In this document: piece by piece, positions 42,483 through 50,691 of the stretch | Position numbering within the stretch: the first letter of the stretch is position 1 | Layout of the letters: each line of letters begins with the position of its first letter | From: Amycolatopsis solani | GTDB taxonomy: Bacteria; Actinomycetota; Actinomycetes; Mycobacteriales; Pseudonocardiaceae | Direction of reading: 5' to 3' | NCBI RefSeq assembly: GCF_033441515.1 | Contig: NZ_JAWQJT010000002.1 | Coordinates: forward strand, 1,364,001 to 1,428,000 | Length of the DNA stretch: 64,000 bases | Notes under the pieces: model-generated | Database searches by the model: none | What the model was told of the DNA's origin: nothing | Seen by the model: only the letters and a program-made list of their open reading frames with translations | Program-made: the position numbers and the translations under genes

Positions 42483-43385
42483 GTGACCGAAGTCCTCATC
42501 ACAGAGGTCGTGCTGCGCGACGGGCTGCAGGACGAGCCCGTCACCGTGCCGTCGCACGAAAAGATCCGGCTCGCCCGCGCCCTGGTCGACGCCGGCGTCC
42601 GCGCACTCGAAGTCGGCTCGTTCGTCTCCCCGCGCCGGGTGCCGCAGATGGCGGACACCGGCGACGTGCTGCGGGAACTGCTGCCGGACACCCCCGCTTG
42701 CCTGCACACCCTCGTGTTCACCGAACGCGGGGCGCGGCAGGCGATCGACGCCGGCGCGAAGTCGGTGCGACTGGTCGTGTCCGCCAGCGACGGGCACAGC
42801 ACCGCCAACGCCGGGGTCCCCACGGCCGCGGCGCTCGACCGGCTCGCCGGGTGCGCCGAACTGCTCACCGCGGCGGGCGTCGCGATCGAAGCGTCGGTGG
42901 CGACCGCCTTCGTCTGCCCGTTCGACGGCGACACCGACCCGGATCGGACCGCCGATGTGGCCGCGCGGCTCGGCCGGCTCGGCGCCCGTGCCGTCCACCT
43001 CGCGGACACGATCGGGGCCGCGCGGCCGGGCCGGCTGCGCGCGGTCGTCTCGGCGGTGCGAGACGAACTGCCCGACGTCCCGCTCGGGCTGCACCTGCAC
43101 AACACCTACGGCCGCGCGGCGGCCAACGCGTGGGAAGGGCTCTCGCTCGGGATCCGCCGGTTCGACGCGGCGCTGGGCGGGATCGGCGGGTGCCCGTTCG
43201 CCCCGGGCGCGTCCGGCAACGTCGCGACGGACGATCTCGTCGACTTCTTCCACGGCGAAGGAATCGCGACCGGGATCGACGTCGGGAAACTGGCCGCGGT
43301 GCGCGATCAGATCGCACTCGCGGTCGGCCACCGGCTCGGCTCGGCATTGGCCGCCATTCCGGCGGTGCCCGCGCCGCTGCGCTGA
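42483..43385 (+). CDS. Hydroxymethylglutaryl-CoA lyase family protein
   Basis: A 300-aa TIM-barrel lyase, expected to split HMG-CoA into acetoacetate and acetyl-CoA. Motifs: VVLRDGLQDEP at the N-terminus (metal and substrate site), GLHLHNTYG metal-binding histidines, and the HMGL signature GIGGCPFAPGASGNVATDDLV with the catalytic Cys. GTG at 42483 is one base past the CoA-transferase stop, so the two are co-translated. A related acyl-CoA could be the true substrate. Confidence 0.9.
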   Translation: MTEVLITEVVLRDGLQDEPVTVPSHEKIRLARALVDAGVRALEVGSFVSPRRVPQMADTGDVLRELLPDTPACLHTLVFTERGARQAIDAGAKSVRLVVSASDGHSTANAGVPTAAALDRLAGCAELLTAAGVAIEASVATAFVCPFDGDTDPDRTADVAARLGRLGARAVHLADTIGAARPGRLRAVVSAVRDELPDVPLGLHLHNTYGRAAANAWEGLSLGIRRFDAALGGIGGCPFAPGASGNVATDDLVDFFHGEGIATGIDVGKLAAVRDQIALAVGHRLGSALAAIPAVPAPLR

Positions 43386-43719
43386 TCCTCCGGTCGCACA
43401 ACGCTTTCCGGCCGAGCGCATGCGCCGGGCCTCACCTGGGGATACGGACGGCGGTTCAGTTCGGTTCAAACTTTTTTCCGTGCTTGCCCGGTGTCAAAGG
43501 CCCGTGTAACTTCCATAACGGAACGATAACCAGCCGGTTGACGGCGCGGCCACGGGCAGGTGAGCGCGCACCCACTGATGTCGGGTCAGTGGACCAGCCG
43601 GAGAAATCGTTCCTTGCCGACACATTCTTGATGAACACGAGCTTGATGGACACGAGCCTGGGCTCGTACCCGTTCAGTGTCGCGCGTTCCCGCCAGCCCG
43701 ACGCCCGGAGGATTCCCCC
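43386..43719. other. Intergenic region upstream of DUF1996 gene
   Basis: 334 bases with no supported gene. It contains an AT-richer stretch around 43469-43530 (CAAACTTTTTTCC, CATAACGGAACGATAACC), a plausible promoter zone, and a GGAGG site just before the DUF1996 start. No clear operator. Confidence 0.5.
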
Positions 43720-45147
43720 ATGTCCCGCACCCAAGGACGGCATCGCATTTCCCGCCGGACCAAGATCGCGACCGGCGGCCTCGCCCTCGCGATCGCGGTC
43801 GGCGGCATCGTCGTCGCGACGACCACCGGCAACACCGGAGAAGCCAGCGCCGACGAGGCCGATCCCGCCTTCTACATCGACATCCTGAAGGTGCAGCCGA
43901 ACCAGTTCGACCCGAGACCCGTCTACGGCGCCGCGACCGGCACGTTCACCGTCGACTGCGGCCGCAACGAAAACCAGCACTTCAACCCCGACAACTTCAT
44001 CGCGCAGCCCGGCGTCCGCAACGGCGCGCAGCACCTGCACGACTACGTCGGCAACCTCTCCACCAACGCCGACTCCACGAACAAGAGCCTCGCGAAGGCC
44101 GGCACCACCTGCCGCAACGGCGACAAGTCCGCCTACTTCTGGCCCGTCGTCCGGATCGACACCGGCGAAGAGGAGAAGAACGAGCCCGCCAAGGCGCCGG
44201 ACGGCGACCGGGCTCAGGCCGCTCAGGAGGCGAAGACCGTCCAGGTGGCCTGCCCGGACGTCGCGAGCAAGCTGCCGGACATCCCCGACCAGGCGATGGC
44301 CGAAGTGGACAGCAACCTCGACCAGCTCGACACCCAGACCGACGAGGCGAACCAGCGCGTCGCCGCGGCGCAGGGCCAGGGCGGCCAGAACCTGGTCCAG
44401 AACAGCATCGTCGGCCCGCTCAACGACCGGCGGCGGGCGATCATCGAGCGGATCCTCACCGCGATCGGCCGGTTCGCGCCGAAGCCGGGCGGCATCGGCG
44501 CCCAGCCGTGCACCACGAAGCCCGGCAAGGACACCGGATCGCCGACGCCGCCGCCGAGCAGCACCGCGGGCGGCGCGCTGCCGGGCCAGGACGGCAACAA
44601 CGAGCTGCCCGGCAACGACGGCAAGATCCTGCGGCCGCAGAAGGTCCAGCTGACGTTCCGCGGCAGCCCGGTGGGCAAGGTCGTGGCGATGCCGAAGTTC
44701 CTGCGCGTGCTCTACGGCGACGCGAAGGTCTCGACCAACGGCCCGGCCAACGCGCGCGCCAGCTGGACGTGCACCGGGTTCGAGAACCGCGTCACCGAGA
44801 AGTACCCGATCTGCCCGCAGAACAGCAAGGTCAAGCGCGTGCACACGTTCCCGAGCTGCTGGGACGGGCAGAACACCGACAGCGCCAACCACCGCACGCA
44901 CATCGTCTTCCCGGACCAGAACGGCCGGTGCGCCAAGGGGTTCAAGGCGGTCCCGCAGCTGCAGATCTCCCTGACCTACGACATCCCGCACGACATCCAG
45001 GTCAAGAAGCAGTACAAAGTGGACGCATTCCCCCAGGAGAAGCACAACCCGTTCTCCGACCACGACGACTTCGCGAACGTGATGTCGCAGCGGATCATGA
45101 ACGGGCTGGTCAACTGCGTGAACCGCGGGCGGACCTGCCGGGCGTGA
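43720..45147 (+). CDS. Secreted DUF1996 protein
   Basis: A 475-aa exported protein with an N-terminal hydrophobic segment after a basic start. Two blocks of the DUF1996 family are visible: NGAQHLHDYVGNLSTNADSTN with GDKSAYFWPVVRID, and SCWDGQNTDSANHRTHIVFPD with the DHDDF end motif. Between them (about residues 145-300) is a charged and Pro/Gly-rich insert. DUF1996 proteins are found in fungi and actinomycetes; their function is not established as far as I know. Strong terminator follows. Confidence 0.9.
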   Translation: MSRTQGRHRISRRTKIATGGLALAIAVGGIVVATTTGNTGEASADEADPAFYIDILKVQPNQFDPRPVYGAATGTFTVDCGRNENQHFNPDNFIAQPGVRNGAQHLHDYVGNLSTNADSTNKSLAKAGTTCRNGDKSAYFWPVVRIDTGEEEKNEPAKAPDGDRAQAAQEAKTVQVACPDVASKLPDIPDQAMAEVDSNLDQLDTQTDEANQRVAAAQGQGGQNLVQNSIVGPLNDRRRAIIERILTAIGRFAPKPGGIGAQPCTTKPGKDTGSPTPPPSSTAGGALPGQDGNNELPGNDGKILRPQKVQLTFRGSPVGKVVAMPKFLRVLYGDAKVSTNGPANARASWTCTGFENRVTEKYPICPQNSKVKRVHTFPSCWDGQNTDSANHRTHIVFPDQNGRCAKGFKAVPQLQISLTYDIPHDIQVKKQYKVDAFPQEKHNPFSDHDDFANVMSQRIMNGLVNCVNRGRTCRA

Positions 45148-45161
45148 CGTAGCGAGACCCG

Positions 45162-45201
45162 CGAAGGCCCCCACCGGCGACCGAGCCGGTGGGGGCCTTC
45201 G
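45162..45201 (+). terminator. Terminator after DUF1996 gene
   Basis: Perfect 17-base arms (45162-45178 and 45185-45201, CGAAGGCCCCCACCGGC) around a six-base loop. It insulates the RiPP-like locus downstream. There is little T-run, as is common in actinomycetes. Confidence 0.85.
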
Positions 45202-45356
45202 TCGTGCGCCGGTCACCCCGGGACCGTGACGAACGCATGCCCGGGTCCGTGCGGATCGCAGTCCAGAAGACGTCAGAACGCACGGCGCCGCCCGAAACTG
45301 GTTCCCGTCACCCCGCCCCGGTGGCCCCACCGGGGGACAGCCACACAGGAGGAACC

Positions 45357-45491
45357 ATGATCTCGACCTTCGAGCGCCCCTCGGCCGTCGTCGTCCACAA
45401 CCGCGCGGTCGTGCACAACCGGGCCGTCGTCCACAACCGCGCCGTGGTCCACAACCGCGCCGTCGTGCACAACCGCGCGTCCGCCAAGTAG
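45357..45491 (+). CDS. Repetitive RiPP precursor peptide, five HNR repeats
   Basis: A 44-aa peptide: a nine-residue start MISTFERPS, then AVV and five hexapeptide units VHNRAV (last VHNRAS), ending AK. An optimal AGGAGG lies five bases before the ATG. The repeats have no Cys, Ser or Thr except a Ser after the last Arg. The 18-base DNA units differ at synonymous positions (GTC/GTG, CGC/CGG), consistent with selection on the peptide. It is 73 bases upstream of a YcaO gene, which makes a modular RiPP precursor the best reading; thiovarsolin's VarA with repeated APR cores is the nearest known analogy. I know of no described family with HNR repeats. Confidence 0.82.
   Translation: MISTFERPSAVVVHNRAVVHNRAVVHNRAVVHNRAVVHNRASAK
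45393..45482 (+). repeat. Five 18-bp in-frame tandem repeats in the precursor gene
   Basis: Units of the form GTCGTCCACAACCGCGCC, five in a row, each encoding V-H-N-R-A-V in phase (last unit A-S). Variation is confined to third positions. Confidence 0.9.
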
Positions 45492-45509
45492 TCCCGGCCC
45501 AGCCGTAGA

Positions 45510-45541
45510 CGTGCCGCGGCCCCGCTCCGGGCCGCGGCACG
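45510..45541 (+). promoter_or_regulatory. Strong hairpin between precursor and YcaO genes
   Basis: A 13-base perfect stem (45510-45522, CGTGCCGCGGCCC, pairing with 45529-45541) with a six-base loop and no T-run. A hairpin in this place could stabilise or attenuate the transcript so that more precursor than enzyme is made, as is seen in many peptide natural product operons. Confidence 0.7.
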
Positions 45542-45564
45542 GCCCCGCCGACGAGGGGAACGCC

Positions 45565-47739
45565 ATGCCTTCCGACGACATCCGCCTGCAGCTGACCGGG
45601 GTCGAGCTCCACGACCTCGAACCGGAGCTGTGCCTGCTCATCACCCCGAACGGCGGCCAGTACTCGATCACCGCGCCGGTGGGCGGGTTCCGCGCCTGGC
45701 TCGGCCGCTGCGACGGCACCCGGACCCGGGCCGAACTGCTCGACGGGATGAGCCCGGACCACGCGGAAGTGCTCGACGTCCTCGAAGCGGACGGCTGCCT
45801 GCACCCGGCCACCGGCGACGACGGCGCCGAGCGCCTCGCCGCGACCACGGTGCTGGTCACCGGCGCGCCCGAGCTGACCGGTCCGCTGACGGCGGCCCTC
45901 GGCGCGAGCGGCTACGGCGCCGTCCACGCGCTCGCCGGCACCGACATCCCCGTGACACCGGCGGACACCGTCCTCGTCGCGGCCTACACCCACCCCGCCC
46001 ACCGGGAGCTCTCCGCGCTGGACGCGTTGTGCACCGGACACGGCGTGCGCTTCTTCCCGTTCCGCGTCGAACGCGGCCAGGGCATCGCCGGGCCCGCGAT
46101 CGAGCCGGACATCGGCCCCGACTTCGCGGACGTGCTGGCGCGGCGCCGCTCGGCCGCCCTCGACCCCCGCGTCCCCGACGCCTTCGCCGCCGCCGTCGCC
46201 CCGCCCGGCCCGCGGTTCCGGCCGGGCGCCGCCCGCTGGCTGGCCGCCGCCGTCGCCGTCCAGGTCGAACGCTGGATCGCCGGCGAGCCCGCCGAGACGG
46301 CGACCGGCGAGCTGGAGCTCGATCCCGTCCGGCTGACCGCGCTCCCCCGGCCCGTGCTGCCCGTGCCCGACCGGCCCCGGCCGGTGCGCGAGCGGGGCTT
46401 GCGGCCGGACCTGCTCGTCGACGACCGGACCGGCATCGTGACCGCGGTCCACGAACTGCCCGCCGCGCCGGGGATGCCCGCCCGGCTGAAGGTGTGCGCG
46501 GTGGACGTCGCGGACATGCGGCGGGTCGTCGACTGGCCGAACGACCGCCAGGCGTTCGGCACGTCGTGGCACGACTTCGAGCTCGCCCGCGAGTCCGCGA
46601 TCGGCGAGGCGGTCGAACGCTACTGCGGCAGCTGGCTGCCCCCGGACCGCGAAGTCCGCCACGGCAGCTACGAACGGCTGCGCCGCGACGGCGTCCCGGC
46701 CCTCGACCCGCGGCGGCTCAACCTCTATTCGGCCCGGCAGTACGCGACCCCGGGGTTCCCCTTCGCGCCGCTGACCACCGACGTGGAATGCGCGTGGGTG
46801 GAAGCCTTTTCGCACACGACGAAGGAGCCGGTCTGGGTGCCGGCGAGCCTCGTCTCCCAGGCACCCGAACCCACCGGGGCGCGGTTCACCGACCCGCTGA
46901 TCGCCGGGCTGGCCGGCGGCACCAGCGCGGAGCACGCCGTCACCTCCGGTCTCGAAGAGGTGCTGGAGCGCGACACCACCATGGTGTGGTGGGCCAACAC
47001 GCCACGGTTGCGCGCCCTGCCGGTGCCGCCCGAGGTCCGCGCGCTCATCGCCGACACCACCGAAACCTACGACGTGACGCTGATCCCGCTGGACAACGAG
47101 TTCGCCGTCCCGGTCGTCGCGGCCGCGGTGTTCGACCGCGCGCGGCGCTGGCTGTCGATCGGCTTCGCCACCCGGCCCGACGCGCTGGAAGCGGCGAAGA
47201 AGGCGCTCGCCGAAGGGTTCACGCTGCAGCACACCTGCCTGGCCCTCGACGACGAGCGCGAGCTGGCGGCGATGCGCGACGACCTGCCGCACCTGGGCAA
47301 CCTCAAGCCGTACCGGGCCGACCGGCGCTACCTCGACTCCTACCGCGCGGACTTCGGCGACGTCGTGGACCTGCTGTGCCAGCAGCAGGTCTACCTCGAC
47401 CCGCGCGCGGCGGCGCACGTCGCCCCGTGGGTGCGCGACCTCCCGGAGCGGAGCTGGGAAGGACTGCCCGCGCTCGGCGAGCGGACGCTCAAGAGCTACC
47501 AGGAGCGCGTCGAAGCCCGCGGGTTCGAGGTGCTCAGCGTCGACCTCACCACCCGTGACGTCGCCGCCGCCGGGTTCCACGCCGCGCACACGCTGGTGCC
47601 GGGGCTGGTGGCCAACTTCCCGGCCGGGCTGCCGTACTGGGGCGACGGCCGCGTGCGCCGCGCGGCGGTCGACCTCGGCTGGCGCGCGCACCCACTGCCC
47701 GAGGAGCGGCTGAACACCTTCCCGCTCCCCCACGCCTGA
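45565..47739 (+). CDS. YcaO-domain RiPP maturase with N-terminal RRE and degenerate E1-like region
   Basis: A 724-aa ATP-dependent peptide-modifying enzyme. Residues 1-85 look like a wHTH/RRE leader-binding region. Residues 90-210 resemble the ocin-ThiF/E1-like domain of TOMM cyclodehydratases, but where zinc-binding Cys are usual the sequence is GPAIEPDIGPDFADVLARRR with none. Residues 280-724 are YcaO: SAIGEAVERYC (344-354) and GLEEVLERD (462-470) are the ATP/Mg motifs, and the C-terminus is TFPLPHA, a PxP-type end. Its substrate is presumably the peptide at 45357. Because the repeats lack Cys/Ser/Thr, azoline formation there is not possible; thioamide, amidine or other backbone chemistry is more likely. 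No TfuA partner is present. Confidence 0.87.
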   Translation: MPSDDIRLQLTGVELHDLEPELCLLITPNGGQYSITAPVGGFRAWLGRCDGTRTRAELLDGMSPDHAEVLDVLEADGCLHPATGDDGAERLAATTVLVTGAPELTGPLTAALGASGYGAVHALAGTDIPVTPADTVLVAAYTHPAHRELSALDALCTGHGVRFFPFRVERGQGIAGPAIEPDIGPDFADVLARRRSAALDPRVPDAFAAAVAPPGPRFRPGAARWLAAAVAVQVERWIAGEPAETATGELELDPVRLTALPRPVLPVPDRPRPVRERGLRPDLLVDDRTGIVTAVHELPAAPGMPARLKVCAVDVADMRRVVDWPNDRQAFGTSWHDFELARESAIGEAVERYCGSWLPPDREVRHGSYERLRRDGVPALDPRRLNLYSARQYATPGFPFAPLTTDVECAWVEAFSHTTKEPVWVPASLVSQAPEPTGARFTDPLIAGLAGGTSAEHAVTSGLEEVLERDTTMVWWANTPRLRALPVPPEVRALIADTTETYDVTLIPLDNEFAVPVVAAAVFDRARRWLSIGFATRPDALEAAKKALAEGFTLQHTCLALDDERELAAMRDDLPHLGNLKPYRADRRYLDSYRADFGDVVDLLCQQQVYLDPRAAAHVAPWVRDLPERSWEGLPALGERTLKSYQERVEARGFEVLSVDLTTRDVAAAGFHAAHTLVPGLVANFPAGLPYWGDGRVRRAAVDLGWRAHPLPEERLNTFPLPHA

Positions 47740-47749
47740 GGACGCACCG

Positions 47750-48970
47750 ATGGCCGTCACCGCACTGCTCGGTCTGCCCCGCACCCGGGGCCGCCTCCCG
47801 CTGGTCGCCGCCCAGGGCGTGGACGCGCTGGGCACCGGGCTGTTCCTGCCCTTCGCCGTCGTCTACTTCCACGCCGCCAAGGGCCTGCCGCTGACCGCGG
47901 TCGGCGCGGCGCTTTCGCTGGCGGCGCTGCTCGCCCTGCCCGCCGGGCTCTGCGCGGGCCCGCTGGTGGACCGCTTCGGGCCGCGGCGAGTGGTCGTCGC
48001 GGCCAACCTGCTGCGGGTGCTCACGTTCACCGGGTACGTCTTCGCCGGCTCGCCGGCGGTGCTGGTCGTGCTGGCGGCGCTGACGTTCTGGGGTGAAGGC
48101 CTGTTCTGGCCCGCCTCGGGTGCGCTGGTGGCGCAGGTGGCCGACGACGGGCAGCGCGCCCGCTGGTACGCGATGGAGCGCACCCTGCGCAACGTCGGCA
48201 TCGGCCTCGGCGGGCTCGCCGGCGGGGTGCTGGTCGTGGCCGGCGGCTACACCGCGATCGTCGTGCTCAACGCCGTGAGCTTCTTCGCCGCGGCGGCACT
48301 CGTCGCGCTGTGGCGGGGCCAGGCGGCCGAAGCACCTCCTCGCGCCGCCACGGCTCGCGGGAGTTACCGGCCCGTGCTCGCCGACCGCGCGTTCCGCCGG
48401 GTGCTGGTGACCGTCTTCGTCTTCGCGTTGTGCGACCTGGCGCTGACGGTGCTGCTCAGCGCGTACGTGCTCGACGCGCTGCGGTTGCCGGCGTGGCAGC
48501 CCGGCGTGCTCTTCGCCCTCAACACGGTGCTGGTGGTGCTCGCGCAGACGGTCGTCGCCGCGCGCGTCGACCGGTTCCGCCGGGCGCGGACGCTGCAGGG
48601 CGCGGCCGTGGTGTGGGCCGCGGCGTTCCTGCTCTACGCGGCCGTGCCGCTGGCCACCGCGCTGCCCGCGTTCGCCGTGCTGGCCGTGGCGACCGCGGTC
48701 TTCACCGCGGCGGAACTGCTGCAGGCGCCGACCAGCAGCGCGCTGACCGTCGCGCTGGCCCCCGCCCACCTGCGCGGCCGCTACCTCGGGCTGGAGGAAC
48801 TGCTCTGGGGCGCGGCGCGGGTGCTGGCCCCGGTGACCTTCACCGCGTTGCTGGCGGGCGGCCCGCAGCTGCCGTGGCTGGTGCTCGCCGGGTGCTGCAT
48901 GCTGGCGGTGGTCGTCCTCGCCGGACTGAAAGCGGAACCGGCCCCAGCGCGGGAGAACGTGCATGCCTGA
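47750..48970 (+). CDS. MFS exporter of the RiPP-like locus
   Basis: A 406-aa major facilitator with about 12 helices. Loop 2-3 reads GPLVDRFGPRRVVV and the family's helix 4-5 region is FWPASGALVAQVADDGQRARWYAMERTLRNVGIGLGG. It starts 10 bases after the YcaO stop and overlaps the acetyltransferase by eight bases, so it is part of the same operon. It most likely exports the mature product. Confidence 0.9.
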   Translation: MAVTALLGLPRTRGRLPLVAAQGVDALGTGLFLPFAVVYFHAAKGLPLTAVGAALSLAALLALPAGLCAGPLVDRFGPRRVVVAANLLRVLTFTGYVFAGSPAVLVVLAALTFWGEGLFWPASGALVAQVADDGQRARWYAMERTLRNVGIGLGGLAGGVLVVAGGYTAIVVLNAVSFFAAAALVALWRGQAAEAPPRAATARGSYRPVLADRAFRRVLVTVFVFALCDLALTVLLSAYVLDALRLPAWQPGVLFALNTVLVVLAQTVVAARVDRFRRARTLQGAAVVWAAAFLLYAAVPLATALPAFAVLAVATAVFTAAELLQAPTSSALTVALAPAHLRGRYLGLEELLWGAARVLAPVTFTALLAGGPQLPWLVLAGCCMLAVVVLAGLKAEPAPARENVHA

Positions 48971-49433
48971 TTTGGCCCAGCTCGCCGAGCTCTACCACGA
49001 GGTGTACCGCGAGCCGCCCTACCGGGAAACCGAAGCGGACGCGGCCCGGTTCCGCGAAACGCTGATGGCGCACGCGAAACAGCCCGGTTTCGCGCTGGAG
49101 ACCGTCCACAGTGGAGGCGAGCTCGCCGGGTTCGCCTACGGCGTCGGCCGCGAGGCGGGCTGGTGGCCGGCCCCGGCGGCGGCCGGGCCGCCGTCGTGGC
49201 TCGCCGGCCGCCCGCTGTTCTACGTCTACGAGCTCGCCGTACGGCCGGACCACCGCGGGCGCGGGCACGGCCGGGACCTGCTCGAGCGCCTGCTGGGCGA
49301 GCGGACCGAGCCGGCCGCGGTGCTCGCCGCCTCGACCGACGCCCCGGCGCACGCGCTCTACCACCGCTGGGGCTGGACGACGGTGGCGCCGGTCAGGTCG
49401 AGTGCCGTGGAACTGCTGGCTCGGCGGCTCTGA
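48963..49433 (+). CDS. GNAT-family N-acetyltransferase
   Basis: A 156-aa acetyltransferase. The acetyl-CoA-binding segment is YELAVRPDHRGRGHGRDLLERLL, with R-G-x-G-x-G/A type loop, and the C-terminal ALYHRWGW is typical of the fold. In the operon with YcaO and the exporter it may cap a free amine of the mature peptide (N-terminus after cleavage) or give self-protection. Its 3' end overlaps the convergent MFS gene by 41 bases. Confidence 0.88.
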   Translation: MPDLAQLAELYHEVYREPPYRETEADAARFRETLMAHAKQPGFALETVHSGGELAGFAYGVGREAGWWPAPAAAGPPSWLAGRPLFYVYELAVRPDHRGRGHGRDLLERLLGERTEPAAVLAASTDAPAHALYHRWGWTTVAPVRSSAVELLARRL

Positions 49434-50616
49434 GCGCGTCCTCGGTCACCACGAACAGCCCGCCCACCACCGAGAACGCCAGCACGGCCATCACGACGAA
49501 CACCGCGTGCAGCCCGAACGCCTGCGCGAGCGCGCCGCCGGCCAGCGCGCCGAGCGACTTCGTGCCCCAGGCCACCAGCCGGTGGCTGCTGGTCAGACGG
49601 CCGAGCAGGCGGTCCGGCGTGATCCGCTGGCGCAGCGACACCATCACGACGTTCGACACCAGGATGCCGGCGCCCCCGGCGAAGAACGCGGCTCCCACCG
49701 CGTACGGGTTCGCGGTGACCGCGAGGACGCTGACGGTCAGCCCGCCGGCGAGCCACGACACCCAGAGCGCGCGGACGCGGCCGAGCCGGCGTTCCACCGT
49801 TTCGGCCAGCAGCGAGCCGACGAGACCGCCGGCCGCGGTCGTCGCCGTCAGAAGCCCGAAAGCCGGGCCGGACAGCCCCATCGCCGAGCCGGGGCCGACC
49901 GCGTACAAGACCAGCACCGCGAACGTGGCTCCGGTGGCGAAGTTGAACGTGCCGACCATCAGGGAGAAGGTCCGCAGGATCTTGTGGTGCGCGAGGAACC
50001 GCAGTCCTTCGGCGATGTCCGCGCGGAGGGTGGCGGGGGCGTCCCCGCGCGGGATCCGGTACGCGCCGCGCACCAGCAGCAGCGCCGCGACGGCCACCGC
50101 CCACAGCGCCACCGGCGTGGCGAGCGCGGCCAGCACCCCGGCGGCGACCAGGACTCCGGCCAGCGGCGGCCCGGCGAACTCGTTGGCGGTCTGCTCGACC
50201 GCGTACACCCGGCCGTTGGCGCGGGCGAGCTCGTCCCGGCCGACGACCTGCGGGACGATCGACTGCGCGGCCGTGTCGTAGAGCGTCTCGGCGGTCCCGA
50301 CGCCGAGCGCGACGACGTACAGCGCCCAGATCGATCCCCCGCCGGCCGCGGTCAGCAGCGCGACGACGGCGACCAGCCCGCCACGCAGGACGTTCGCGGC
50401 GAGCATCGTCCGGCGGCGGTCGAGCCGGTCGACGAGCGCGCCGGCGGGCAGCGCGAACAGCAGCCACGGGACGCTGAAGGCGAACGCGAGCCCCGCGACC
50501 AGCGCCGGCGACCGGGTGTAGCCGACCGCGAGCAGCGGCAGGGCGACCTTGAGGACGCCGTCGGCGAGGCTCGACAGCCCCGCCGCGGTCCACAGCCGCC
50601 AGAAGGTCCGGTCCAT
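49393..50616 (-). CDS. MFS exporter regulated by the adjacent ArsR-type protein
   Basis: A 407-aa transporter with about 12 helices and the drug-efflux style start MDRTFWRLWTAAGLSSLADGVLKVALPLLA and loop LVDRLDRRRTMLAANVLRGG. It resembles MFS_3-type exporters. It diverges from the regulator at 50692 across three CATCGATG boxes. It may supply resistance or a second export route for the neighbouring peptide product, but it is on the opposite strand and could be independent. Confidence 0.9.
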   Translation of the reverse strand: MDRTFWRLWTAAGLSSLADGVLKVALPLLAVGYTRSPALVAGLAFAFSVPWLLFALPAGALVDRLDRRRTMLAANVLRGGLVAVVALLTAAGGGSIWALYVVALGVGTAETLYDTAAQSIVPQVVGRDELARANGRVYAVEQTANEFAGPPLAGVLVAAGVLAALATPVALWAVAVAALLLVRGAYRIPRGDAPATLRADIAEGLRFLAHHKILRTFSLMVGTFNFATGATFAVLVLYAVGPGSAMGLSGPAFGLLTATTAAGGLVGSLLAETVERRLGRVRALWVSWLAGGLTVSVLAVTANPYAVGAAFFAGGAGILVSNVVMVSLRQRITPDRLLGRLTSSHRLVAWGTKSLGALAGGALAQAFGLHAVFVVMAVLAFSVVGGLFVVTEDALRAAEPAVPRHST

Positions 50617-50631
50617 GAATGGAGGATCGCA

Positions 50632-50676
50632 CATCGATGGGGTTTTCTCCATCGATGTGACGGATCCCCATCGATG
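50632..50676. promoter_or_regulatory. Three CATCGATG operator boxes
   Basis: CATCGATG occurs at 50632-50639, 50650-50657 and 50669-50676, spaced 18 and 19 bases start to start. The first two also form a larger dyad, ACATCGATGG...CCATCGATGT. This is an excellent candidate operator array for the regulator at 50692 in the divergent promoter. Confidence 0.78.
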
Positions 50677-50691
50677 GCTTACGCTGCGTCC

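Noticed and set aside
45393..45482. CRISPR-like regular repeats
   Set aside because: The 18-base units are contiguous with no spacers and stay in frame within a small gene.
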